59,413 nt of DNA from JBOGEN01 sp050743265. GTDB lineage: Bacteria > Actinomycetota > Actinomycetes > JBOGEN01. The number at the start of each line of letters is the position of its first letter. Position 1 is the first letter of the stretch. The notes under the pieces were generated by a model that saw nothing but the letters and a program-made list of their open reading frames with translations, did not search any database and had not been told where the DNA came from. The DNA lies in the NCBI GenBank assembly GCA_050743265.1, contig JBOGEN010000102.1, positions 1 through 59,413 of the forward strand, read 5' to 3'. The translations under genes and the position numbers were made by a program. Of this stretch, positions 26,316 through 34,099 are shown one piece after another.

Positions 26316-27350
26316 ATGACGACGACACCGCAGGGGCCGGGAAGCGCGGGCGACCAGCCCGGCGAGGGTGCGGTGACGCGGGAGCAGCGCGTCCTCGACG
26401 AGGCCGCCGAGGTGGTCGAGCAGCTCGAGCCACACGTGGAGATGGACGTCCTCGACAACCGGCGCCGCCTGCTGCTTGTGCACGCGCACCCGGACGACGA
26501 GACCATCGGCACCGGCATCACGATGGCCAGGTACGCGGCGGAGGGCGTCCACGTGACCCTGGTGACGTGCACGCTCGGCGAGGAGGGCGAGATCCTCGTG
26601 CCCGCCCTCGAGCACCTCGGGCCGGACGGTGAGGACACGCTCGGCGAGCACCGTCGCGAGGAGCTCGCCGCGGCCATGGAGGCGCTCGGCGTCCACGACT
26701 ACCGGTTCCTCGGTGGGCCGGGTCGCTACCGCGACTCCGGCATGATGGGCGAGCCGAGCAACGAGCGGCCACACTGCTTCTGGCGGGCCGACCTCGACGA
26801 GGCGGCCGGCGACCTCGTCGCGACCCTGCGCGAGGTGCGTCCCCAGGTGGTCGTGACGTACGACGAGAACGGCGGGTACGGCCATCCCGACCACATCCAG
26901 GCGCACCGGGTGACGATGCGGGCGGTCGAGCGTGCCGCCGACAGGTCGTTCCGGCCGGAGCTGGGCGAGCCGTGGGACGTGCTCAAGCTCTACTGGTCGG
27001 CGGTGCCGCGCAGCGTCCTCCAGGCCGGCATCGACGCGCTCAAGGCTGCCGGCGAGACCGACTTCTTCGGCGTGGAGAAGGCGGAGGACCTCCCGTTCGC
27101 CATCGACGACGCGCTGGTCACCACGGCCGTCGAGGGTGCGGCGTACACCGAGGCCAAGAACGCGGCGATGCGGGCGCACGCGACCCAGATCGCGGTCGAC
27201 GGGCCCTTCTTCGCGCTGAGCAACAACGTGGGCCTCACGATCCTCTCCACCGAGTACTTCCGGCTCGTCGCCGGGGAGCAGGGTCCGCTCGACGGGGCGA
27301 CCGGCCGCGAGTCCGACCTGTTCGGCGGGCTGGGGCAAGGCCGCCGGTGA
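26316..27350 (+). CDS. mshB: GlcNAc-Ins deacetylase of mycothiol synthesis (PIG-L family)
   Basis: 344 residues. The zinc site is VHAHPDDETIG (H58, D60, D61) together with GHPDHIQAH. TCTLGEEGEIL and DYRFLGGPGRYRDSGM are family signatures of MshB, which removes the acetyl group from GlcNAc-inositol in mycothiol synthesis. The mycothiol conjugate amidase Mca is a close relative, but the length and gene context favour MshB. The first 48 residues are an extra helical segment (REQRVLDEAAEVVEQLEPH) absent from the mycobacterial enzyme, which starts close to the zinc motif. The leaderless -10 supports the long form. Confidence 0.88.
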   Translation: MTTTPQGPGSAGDQPGEGAVTREQRVLDEAAEVVEQLEPHVEMDVLDNRRRLLLVHAHPDDETIGTGITMARYAAEGVHVTLVTCTLGEEGEILVPALEHLGPDGEDTLGEHRREELAAAMEALGVHDYRFLGGPGRYRDSGMMGEPSNERPHCFWRADLDEAAGDLVATLREVRPQVVVTYDENGGYGHPDHIQAHRVTMRAVERAADRSFRPELGEPWDVLKLYWSAVPRSVLQAGIDALKAAGETDFFGVEKAEDLPFAIDDALVTTAVEGAAYTEAKNAAMRAHATQIAVDGPFFALSNNVGLTILSTEYFRLVAGEQGPLDGATGRESDLFGGLGQGRR

Positions 27351-27429
27351 GGCCGGGCCGCCGCCCGCGTACGCCCAGGGCGTAACCCGGGAAGGGCATC
27401 GCCCGGCCGTCTCCAGGCGTTGAGGGGGC

Positions 27430-28380
27430 ATGACCGACCGCGACCCGTCGGACGAGGTGGACGCCGCCCTGGACGCGTACTCCCGCACGGTGACGTCCGT
27501 GGCCGACCGGCTCCTGCCGTCGGTCGCCAGCCTGCGGGTGCGGAGCCGGCGCGGCGAGGGGGCCGGGTCCGCGTTCGTGATCACCGACGACGGCTTCCTC
27601 CTCACGAGCGCGCACGTGGTGGACTGCGCCGCCGAGGGACGTGCCGCGTTCACCGACGGCACCGACACCCGCTTCGACGTCGTCGGGGCCGACCCGTTGA
27701 GCGACCTCGCGGTGCTGCGTACCCAGCAGAGCGGCCCGCCCTCGGCCGTGCTCGGCGACGCCGACGGGCTGCGGGTGGGCCAGCTCGTCGTCGCCGTCGG
27801 CAGCCCGCTCGGCCTCGCCGGGTCGGTCACCGCGGGCGTGGTGAGCGCGCTCGGCCGGTCGCTCCCAACCCGGTCGGGGCGCAGCGTGCGCCTGGTCGAG
27901 GACGTCGTGCAGACCGACGCCGCGCTCAACCCCGGCAACTCCGGTGGGGCGCTTGCGGACGCCTCCGCCCGGGTGGTCGGCGTGAACACCGCCGTGGCCG
28001 GCATCGGGCTCGGGCTCGCCGTCCCCGTCAACGACACCACCCGCCGCATCGTGGGCGAGCTCATGGCCACCGGCCGCGTACGCCGGGCCTGGCTCGGCGT
28101 GAGCAGCGTCCCCGTCCCGCTGCCCGCGTCGCTGGCGTCCCGGGTCGGGCGTGCCCACGGCCTGCGCATCGCCGAGGTCGTCCCGGGCTCGCCTGCCGCC
28201 GGGGCGGGGCTGCTGGCCGGGGACGTCCTCGTCAACGTCGACGGGCGACCGGTGACGGCCGCAGGCGAGCTCCAGCGCCTCATGCTCGGGGACGCGGTCG
28301 GCAAGCGGCTGGAGATCACCGTCTACCGGTCCGGAGCGCTGGTGGACGTGCACGCGGTGCTCGGCGAGCTGCCGTCCTGA
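27430..28380 (+). CDS. HtrA/DegP-like serine protease with PDZ domain (S1C family)
   Basis: 316 residues. The trypsin-like domain shows His in LLTSAHVVD, Asp in DPLSDLAVLR and Ser in NPGNSGGAL. One PDZ domain follows (RRAWLGVSS through GDVLVNVDGRPVTAAGEL). Unlike most actinobacterial HtrA proteins it has no N-terminal membrane span or signal peptide and begins with a short acidic segment, so it should be cytoplasmic. It may degrade or sense misfolded protein. It is followed by an FtsH-like protease, which would place two quality-control proteases together. Confidence 0.85.
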   Translation: MTDRDPSDEVDAALDAYSRTVTSVADRLLPSVASLRVRSRRGEGAGSAFVITDDGFLLTSAHVVDCAAEGRAAFTDGTDTRFDVVGADPLSDLAVLRTQQSGPPSAVLGDADGLRVGQLVVAVGSPLGLAGSVTAGVVSALGRSLPTRSGRSVRLVEDVVQTDAALNPGNSGGALADASARVVGVNTAVAGIGLGLAVPVNDTTRRIVGELMATGRVRRAWLGVSSVPVPLPASLASRVGRAHGLRIAEVVPGSPAAGAGLLAGDVLVNVDGRPVTAAGELQRLMLGDAVGKRLEITVYRSGALVDVHAVLGELPS

Positions 28381-28410
28381 CACCGCGGAGTCGCGGAGTG
28401 TGAGCCGTCC

Positions 28411-28477
28411 GGGTGAATCTCGTGTCACCCACGCGGGAACCCGACGTGCTGGGGCGCGCCCGGCCGTCAGGGACGGC
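28411..28477 (+). other. Two small hairpins in the leader of the FtsH-like gene
   Basis: GGGTGA/TCACCC (28411-28430, 8-base loop) and GCCGTC/GACGGC (28463-28477, 3-base loop) lie between the HtrA-like stop and the next start. The first may end the htrA-like transcript. The role of the second is unclear. Confidence 0.35.
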
Positions 28478-28555
28478 GACACTGTCGAGGACAGGGATCG
28501 GAAGGCACGGCACGTGCTCCCATCCGCCGGCCCGGTGCACCCTGCGGAGGCGGCG

Positions 28556-30559
28556 ATGGACGCACAGGGCAGCACACCGGTGGTAGTCGGGTCAGCACTC
28601 TCCGCGACGTGGCTCGTGCAGGCCACGGGCGCGGACGTCGGGGCGACACGTGAGCAGCGGCGCCGTCACCGTCTGCGCACCCTGGCCACCCTGCTCGCCG
28701 TGCCCGCGGCGTACCTGTGGTGGCGGCTGCTCAGCGGCAACCCGGTGGAGGTCCTGGCCGCCTCGGTGCCCCACATCGACTGGCTGCTGGTGATGCCGCT
28801 GCTGTTCTTCGCTCTGCTCATCCTGCTCATCGGCGGGATGCACGTCGGGGCCGGACGCTCACCGCACGTGCTCTACCGGCCGGAGCAGCTCACCGTACGG
28901 CTGGACGACGTCAAGGGCGTGGACCCGGTCAAGGAGGACGTCGTCCGGTCGCTCAACCTCTTCCTCTCGCACAAGACCTTCGCCCGGGAGATGGGCGGGA
29001 CGCCGCGACGGGGGCTCCTCTTCGAGGGGGCGCCGGGAACGGGAAAGACGCTCATGGCCAAGGCGATGGCGGCCGAGGCGGGGGTGCCGTTCCTGTTCGT
29101 GTCCGCCACGTCGTTCCAGTCGATGTTCTACGGGGCGACGGCGCGCAAGATCCGGGCCTACTTCCGCGCGCTGCGGCGTACCGCGCGGCGGGAGGGGGGC
29201 GTCATCGGCTTCATCGAGGAGATCGACGCCATCGCGGTCAAGCGCGGCGGGATGGCCGCGATGCAGGCGCACGGCGACCAGGCCCTCGGCGTCCTCGGGG
29301 GTCTCTTCGGCAGCCCCTCCTGCGGTGGCCTGGCCGGGCTGCCGTCCGCCAGGGTGGCCGCTGAGGACGTCGGAGCCGCATCGGCGGCGGACGGCAGCGT
29401 CCGGCACGGCATGATGTCGGAGGGCACCGGGGGGGTCGTGAACGAGCTGCTCGTGCAGATGCAGTCGTTCGACGAGCCGACCGGATGGGGGAAGCTCGCC
29501 GCGAGTCTCACGGACCGGGTGAACCTCTACCTTCCGCCCGGACGCCAGCTGCGGCGCCGCGTCCTGGCTCGGGCCAACGTGCTGCTCATCGCGGCGACCA
29601 ACCGTGCGGACAACCTCGACCCAGCCCTGCTGCGTCCCGGTCGGTTCGACCGCCGGCTCACCTTCGACCTGCCCGACAAGACGGCTCGCCGCGAGCTCGT
29701 CGACCACTTCCTCGCGACCAAGTCACACGCGGACGACCTCGCCGTGTCCGAGCGGCGGGACGCGCTGGCCTCGGTCACCCAGGGCTACACCCCGGTGATG
29801 ATCGAGCACCTGCTCGACGAGGCGCTGGTCAACGCGTTGCGGCGCGGCGAGCGGTCCATGACGTGGGCGGACGTGGAGCGGGCCCGTCTCGTCGAGGAGG
29901 TGGGCCTCGGCCAGCCGGTCGGCTACACGGCGCACGAGAAGCGGCTCATCGCCACGCACGAGGCTGGTCACGCGGCCATCGCCTGGCTGGTGGCGCCGCA
30001 CCGGCGTCTCGAGGTGCTGACCATCGTCAAGCGCCGGGACGCGCTGGGGCTGCTCGCCCACGGCGACCGCGAGGACGTCTACACCCGGTCGCGCGCTGAG
30101 ATGTACGGGCTGATCCAGATCGCCATGGCCGGCCAGTGCGCGGAGGAGCGGTTCTTCGGCGACGTCTCGACCGGTCCCGGCGGCGACCTGCTGTACGCGA
30201 CGAGCGTGGCCGCCCAGATGGTGGGCGCCTGCGGCATGACCGGCACGCTGGTCTCGTACGCGGCCGTGCAGGGCAGCGCGATCTCCTCGACCAACATCGT
30301 CGGGCGGGTGCTCGCCGACCGGGACGGCCGGGCCACCGTCGAGCGCGTCCTTCAGGAGCAGAAGGCGTACGTCGGGGAGCTGGTGGCCGAGCACGCCCAT
30401 CTGGTCGAGGCCCTGCGGGACGCGCTGCTCGACCGTCACGAGCTCGTCGGCGACGAGATCACCGACATCCTCGAGCGGGCGGCGGGCGCGGGTGCCGGGG
30501 GTCGCGTGGTCGACCTTCGTGATCACCGGAACGACGGGTCGGCCCGCCAGGACTCGTAG
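28556..30559 (+). CDS. FtsH-like AAA ATPase with HEAGH metalloprotease domain
   Basis: About 667 residues. Two membrane spans near residues 40-95 (TLLAVPAAYLWW and WLLVMPLLFFALLILLIGG) are separated by only about 16 residues, so the FtsH periplasmic domain is missing. The AAA core has Walker A GAPGTGKT, a pore-loop-like FQSMFYG, and the second region of homology AATNRADNLDPALLRPGRFDR. Walker B reads FIEEID where FtsH has FIDEID. Two insertions, about 45 and 30 residues, lie between Walker B and that region. The zinc site is HEAGH, and GGDLLYAT probably gives the third ligand. It may be a specialised membrane protease. GCGGAGG supports the ATG at 28556. Confidence 0.82.
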   Translation: MDAQGSTPVVVGSALSATWLVQATGADVGATREQRRRHRLRTLATLLAVPAAYLWWRLLSGNPVEVLAASVPHIDWLLVMPLLFFALLILLIGGMHVGAGRSPHVLYRPEQLTVRLDDVKGVDPVKEDVVRSLNLFLSHKTFAREMGGTPRRGLLFEGAPGTGKTLMAKAMAAEAGVPFLFVSATSFQSMFYGATARKIRAYFRALRRTARREGGVIGFIEEIDAIAVKRGGMAAMQAHGDQALGVLGGLFGSPSCGGLAGLPSARVAAEDVGAASAADGSVRHGMMSEGTGGVVNELLVQMQSFDEPTGWGKLAASLTDRVNLYLPPGRQLRRRVLARANVLLIAATNRADNLDPALLRPGRFDRRLTFDLPDKTARRELVDHFLATKSHADDLAVSERRDALASVTQGYTPVMIEHLLDEALVNALRRGERSMTWADVERARLVEEVGLGQPVGYTAHEKRLIATHEAGHAAIAWLVAPHRRLEVLTIVKRRDALGLLAHGDREDVYTRSRAEMYGLIQIAMAGQCAEERFFGDVSTGPGGDLLYATSVAAQMVGACGMTGTLVSYAAVQGSAISSTNIVGRVLADRDGRATVERVLQEQKAYVGELVAEHAHLVEALRDALLDRHELVGDEITDILERAAGAGAGGRVVDLRDHRNDGSARQDS

Positions 30560-30562
30560 TCT
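30557..30562 (+). promoter_or_regulatory. -10 element (TAGTCT) for DUF6113 gene, overlapping the upstream stop codon
   Basis: The TAG stop of the FtsH-like gene is the first half of TAGTCT, which ends 6 nt before the GTG start of the next gene. Confidence 0.45.
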
Positions 30563-30568
30563 GGCAGC

Positions 30569-31078
30569 GTGCTGGGGCCTCTTGTGCGTGTCCTCCGCTA
30601 CGCCGGGCTCGCGCTCGCCGGAGCGCTGCTCGGGGTGGCCGGTGCCTTCCTGCACGCCGTGCCCCTCGACGTCATGGGCGCCCGCCTCCCGCTGCTGCTG
30701 CCGGTGGTCCTCGGCGTCCTCGCGGTGGTCGTGGTCGGTGGTGGCGTGGTCACCGGAGGCCGGCTCGGGGCCGCCCTGCCGGCCCTGGGCTGGTTGCTGT
30801 GCACGCTGCCGTTCGCGTTCCCGCGTCCCGAGGGCGACCTGGTGGTGGGCGCCGGTGGTACGTCGGTCGCCTACCTCCTGCTCGGCGTCGTCGTCGCCGG
30901 CCTCGGTGTCGTCGCGGCCCCGGACGTCCCCTCCCTCGTGGAGTGGTGGGCCAGGGACGGGGTGGGCGGCGACCTGCGCCGGCCCGTCCCCCGGACAGAC
31001 GCCCACGGAGCCGAGGACGCCGACGGAGCCGCTGGCGCTCCCGGAGCCGCGGACGCCCCGCCGAGCACGCGTCGATAG
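30569..31078 (+). CDS. DUF6113 family membrane protein
   Basis: 169 residues with four predicted membrane spans (YAGLALAGALLGVAGAFLHAV, LLLPVVLGVLAVVVVGGGVV, a weaker span near LPALGWLLCTLPF, and SVAYLLLGVVVAGLGVVAA), followed by a 45-residue Ala/Asp/Pro-rich cytoplasmic tail. DUF6113 proteins are often near mshB in actinobacteria, as here. The function is unknown; a link to mycothiol has been guessed only from position. Confidence 0.7.
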   Translation: MLGPLVRVLRYAGLALAGALLGVAGAFLHAVPLDVMGARLPLLLPVVLGVLAVVVVGGGVVTGGRLGAALPALGWLLCTLPFAFPRPEGDLVVGAGGTSVAYLLLGVVVAGLGVVAAPDVPSLVEWWARDGVGGDLRRPVPRTDAHGAEDADGAAGAPGAADAPPSTRR

Positions 31079-31081
31079 GGT
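31076..31081 (+). promoter_or_regulatory. -10 element (TAGGGT) for the flavin reductase gene, overlapping the upstream stop codon
   Basis: The TAG stop of the DUF6113 gene forms the first half of TAGGGT, which ends 8 nt before the ATG at 31090. It is the second such arrangement in a row. Confidence 0.45.
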
Positions 31082-31089
31082 CGAGCGCG

Positions 31090-31623
31090 ATGACGTCGGA
31101 GCCCCTCCCCGCGCCCCCGCCCGGGGCCACCGTCGACGCGGACGCCTTCCGGCGCGCACTGGGGCGCTTCGCCACCGGGCTGTCCGTGGTCACCACCGTC
31201 GCGGACGGTGTCGACCACGCCATGACGGCCAACTCGTTCACGTCGGTGTCGCTGGACCCGCCGCTTGTGCTCGTGTGCGTCGAGAAGGTCACCCGGTTCC
31301 ATCGTGCGATCCTCGCCTCGCGCGCATGGGCCGTCTCCGTGCTCGCCGAGGACGACCGGGACGCGGCCGTGTGGTTCGCCTCGCGTGGGCGTCCGCTGGA
31401 CACGCAGCTCGACGGGGTGCTCACCGTCCGTGGTGTCCGGACCGGGGCCGCGATCCTCGGGCGCGCGCTGGCCGCGGTGGAGTGCCAGACCTACGCGGCG
31501 TACGACGGCGGTGACCACACCATCGTCGTCGGTCGGGTGGTCGGGGTGTCCACGCCGCGGCCGGACGCGCGGCCGCTCGTCTACTACACAGGCCGCTACC
31601 ACGGCCTCGGCGGACGCGCCTGA
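31090..31623 (+). CDS. Flavin reductase family protein
   Basis: 177 residues forming a split-barrel flavin reductase. FRRALGRFATGLSVVTT starts the domain, and MTANSFTSVSLDPPLVLVCV is the flavin-binding segment. GDHTIVVGRVVGVS and PLVYYTGRYHGL complete it. Members reduce FMN or FAD with NAD(P)H, often supplying a two-component monooxygenase; no oxygenase is adjacent here. The reading frame is open further upstream, but the ATG at 31090 follows a TANNNT element and matches the family start. Confidence 0.85.
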   Translation: MTSEPLPAPPPGATVDADAFRRALGRFATGLSVVTTVADGVDHAMTANSFTSVSLDPPLVLVCVEKVTRFHRAILASRAWAVSVLAEDDRDAAVWFASRGRPLDTQLDGVLTVRGVRTGAAILGRALAAVECQTYAAYDGGDHTIVVGRVVGVSTPRPDARPLVYYTGRYHGLGGRA

Positions 31624-31644
31624 AAGGGAGCCAGAGGGCGCCCG

Positions 31645-31650
31645 TACGAT
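31645..31650 (+). promoter_or_regulatory. -10 element (TACGAT) before the vanW-upstream short frame
   Basis: TACGAT fits TANNNT and ends 6 nt before the ATG of the 17-codon frame. It would be the promoter of the vanW-family gene too. Confidence 0.4.
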
Positions 31651-31656
31651 GACGCG

Positions 31657-31710
31657 ATGACGTCGGCCCAACCGGCGATCGTGATGTCCCACCCGGCCTC
31701 GGGGGCCTGA
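31657..31710 (+). CDS. Candidate leaderless 17-residue upstream peptide
   Basis: ATG at 31657 opens the frame MTSAQPAIVMSHPASGA and ends with TGA at 31708-31710, 5 nt before the vanW-family GTG. A -10 element 6 nt upstream would make it leaderless, and translating ribosomes would reach the next start. It may control vanW-family translation by coupling. It is too short for a family test, so it stays a candidate. Confidence 0.35.
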   Translation: MTSAQPAIVMSHPASGA

Positions 31711-31715
31711 CCACC

Positions 31716-33530
31716 GTGAGACGACTCTCTGCCCGCATGCCTGCCTACCTGCAGGACGTGTCGCCACCAGCCCGCCTCGCCGCCGTAGGCGGCGCCGTGG
31801 CGGGCACCCTCCTGCTCGCCTGGCTGACCGCGTGGCTGCTCGTCGGGGACGGCGTCCCGCGCGGCACGCAGGTGCTTGGGGCGGACATCGGTGGCATGTC
31901 CCCGGCCGCCGCCGAGCAGACGCTGAAGCGTGAGCTCGCCGACCGTGCGGAGTCACCGCTGACGGTGGACGTCTCCGACCAGAAGGCGAAGCTCGAGCCG
32001 AAGGCGGTGGGGCTGGCCCTCGACACCTCGGCCACGGTCGCGGAGGCGTCCGACCGTCCGCTGAACCCGGTGGCCCTCCTCTCGATGCTCTTCGGCGACC
32101 AGCGGGTGACCCCGACCGTCCGGGTGGACAAGCAGGTGATGGGCGAGCGGCTTGCCGCGGTGGCCAAGCGTGCCGACCGTCCCGCGCGGGACGGGGACGT
32201 GCGCTTCGTCGACGGCGAGGCGCAGGCGGTGCAGCCCCAGGAGGGTCAGGTCGTCGACGTCGCCGCGGCGGGCCAGGTGCTGCGCCAGGCGTACCTGCGT
32301 GACGACGAGGTGCGGCTGCCGACGAAGACGAGCCAGCCCGAGGTGAGCCGGGCCGAGGTCCGCCGAGCGATGACCGAGTTCGCCGAGCCCGCGATGTCCG
32401 ACTCCATCGTGCTCGAGGTGGGGGACGGCACCCTGGAGCTGGAGCCGACCGACCTCGACGACCACCTCGGCATGAGGCCGGACGCCAAGGACCCCGGCCG
32501 GCTCGTCCCGCACGTGGCGGGCAAGGACCTGCGCGAGGCGCTCGCCTCGCAGCTGGCCCCGTACGAGGGCGAGCCGCGCGACGCCCGGTTCGAGGTGGTC
32601 GGCGGCTCGCCCCGGGTCATCCCGGCCCAGCTCGGCAGGACGGCCAAGCCGGACGAGCTGGGCCGCTCCGTGCTCGCCGCGCTCGAGAGCGGGTCCCGAC
32701 GGGCCCCGGTCGAGCTGTCACGGGCGGAGCCCGAGCTCACCACAGAGAAGGCCCACCAGCTCGGCATCACCGAGCGGGTGTCCACCTACACGACGTCGTA
32801 CCCCTACGCGGCGTACCGGCTGCAGAACATCCACCGGGCCGCCGACCTCATCGACGGCACCGTCGTCATGCCCGGCGACTCGTTCAGCCTCAACGACGAG
32901 GTCGGCCAGCGCACGGCGGAGAACGGCTTCGCCAAGGGCACGATCATCCAGGACGGCCGCTTCTTCGAGGACTACGGCGGTGGCGTCTCCCAGCTCGCGA
33001 CGACCACGTTCAACGCCGTGTTCTTCGCCGGGCTGGAGGACGTGCAGCACCAGCCGCACAGCTTCTACATCAGCCGCTACCCGGAGGGCCGTGAGGCCAC
33101 GGTCGTGTGGCCGGTGGTGGACATGGAGTTCCGCAACGACTCGCCGAACGGCATCCTCGTCGACACCTCGTACACCGACAGCACCGTCACGGTGACGCTG
33201 TGGGGCACGAAGCGCTACGAGATCACGTCGTCGGACTCGGGCCGCTACAACGTCCGGCCGTACAAGACCATCCACGACGACAGCAAGACCTGCGTCGACC
33301 AGATCGGCGTGCGGGGCTTCGACATCAAGGTCTACCGCCACTTCCTGCAGAACGGGCAGGAGGTCAAGACCGAGACGTTCAAGACCCACTACGAGCCGGC
33401 GGACGAGATCCACTGCGAGCCCCCGCCGAAGCCGAGCGACGAGCCGACGTCGAGCCCCAGCGGTGGTGGCGGCGGAGGTGGCTCCGGGGGCGGCGACTCC
33501 TCCGGTGGCGGGCCCATCCTCGGCGGGTGA
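31716..33530 (+). CDS. VanW family protein with peptidoglycan-binding-like repeats
   Basis: 604 residues. One N-terminal span (GGAVAGTLLLAWLTAWLLVG) is followed by an extracytoplasmic body. Two PG_binding_4-like repeats come first (GADIGGMSPAAAEQTL near 50; VRRAMTEFAEPAMSDSIVLE near 210). The VanW domain covers about residues 350-500, with NIHRAADLIDGTVVMPGDSFSLN and EDYGGGVSQLATTTFNAVFFAG. The tail is Gly/Ser-rich. VanW proteins occur in some vancomycin-resistance operons and in many species without resistance; their activity is unknown. It does not imply glycopeptide resistance here. The start is a GTG. Confidence 0.88.
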   Translation: MRRLSARMPAYLQDVSPPARLAAVGGAVAGTLLLAWLTAWLLVGDGVPRGTQVLGADIGGMSPAAAEQTLKRELADRAESPLTVDVSDQKAKLEPKAVGLALDTSATVAEASDRPLNPVALLSMLFGDQRVTPTVRVDKQVMGERLAAVAKRADRPARDGDVRFVDGEAQAVQPQEGQVVDVAAAGQVLRQAYLRDDEVRLPTKTSQPEVSRAEVRRAMTEFAEPAMSDSIVLEVGDGTLELEPTDLDDHLGMRPDAKDPGRLVPHVAGKDLREALASQLAPYEGEPRDARFEVVGGSPRVIPAQLGRTAKPDELGRSVLAALESGSRRAPVELSRAEPELTTEKAHQLGITERVSTYTTSYPYAAYRLQNIHRAADLIDGTVVMPGDSFSLNDEVGQRTAENGFAKGTIIQDGRFFEDYGGGVSQLATTTFNAVFFAGLEDVQHQPHSFYISRYPEGREATVVWPVVDMEFRNDSPNGILVDTSYTDSTVTVTLWGTKRYEITSSDSGRYNVRPYKTIHDDSKTCVDQIGVRGFDIKVYRHFLQNGQEVKTETFKTHYEPADEIHCEPPPKPSDEPTSSPSGGGGGGGSGGGDSSGGGPILGG

Positions 33531-33556
33531 GCTCCGGGCGTCCCCGCGTCCGCCTG

Positions 33557-34099
33557 TCAGCCGCTGCGACGTGGGGTGCCGGGTAACGGCGGTTGCACCG
33601 TCACCCGGTCCCCGGTCCGCACGCCGGCCGTGCTGAAGTGACCCGCGGGGGCCTCGACGGCCAGCGTGTACGGCGCGTCCACGCCGTACGTGGGGCAGTC
33701 CTCAGGCGCGTCAGCCGTACACGGCGGCATCTCGCGGGTGCCGACCACCCGCGTCCCGTCGACGAACGCGATGGAGAGGGGCACCCGGGTCCGGAACATG
33801 TAGAAGTCGCTCTGCGTCGGGCCGTCGAACACGAACAGCATGCCCGTGCCCGGCGGGACGCGGTCACGGTCCATGAGGCCATGCCCCCGCTCCGCGGCCG
33901 AGTCGGCCACCTCGGCGCGTACCGGCGGCGCGTCCCCGACGACGACGGTTCGAGGCCCACGATCGGGGCCCTCGCCCGCAGGGTCGCCTTCGGAGCCGTC
34001 GGGGACGCCGTCGCCGCCAGAGACACCCGTGCCGCCGGAGCAGCCCAGGCCGAGGACGGCGACGAGCCCCGCGACGGCGACGCGGCCCGCGTGCCTCAC
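33557..34099 (-). CDS. DUF192 domain lipoprotein
   Basis: 180 residues. The signal peptide ends in LGLGC, so C20 should be lipidated. A low-complexity linker follows, then the DUF192 domain from about residue 60: AERGHGLMDRDRVPPGTGMLF, FYMFRTRVPLSIAFVD and PAGHFSTAGVRTGDRVTV. DUF192 is a small beta-rich domain of unknown biochemical role on the cell surface. The GTG start overlaps the stop of the upstream GNAT gene (GTGA), so the two are translationally coupled. Confidence 0.85.
   Translation of the reverse strand: MRHAGRVAVAGLVAVLGLGCSGGTGVSGGDGVPDGSEGDPAGEGPDRGPRTVVVGDAPPVRAEVADSAAERGHGLMDRDRVPPGTGMLFVFDGPTQSDFYMFRTRVPLSIAFVDGTRVVGTREMPPCTADAPEDCPTYGVDAPYTLAVEAPAGHFSTAGVRTGDRVTVQPPLPGTPRRSG

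Noticed and set aside
31716..33530. VanW-family gene as evidence of vancomycin resistance
   Set aside because: There is no vanA/B, vanH, vanX or VanRS partner. VanW-domain proteins are common in species without resistance.
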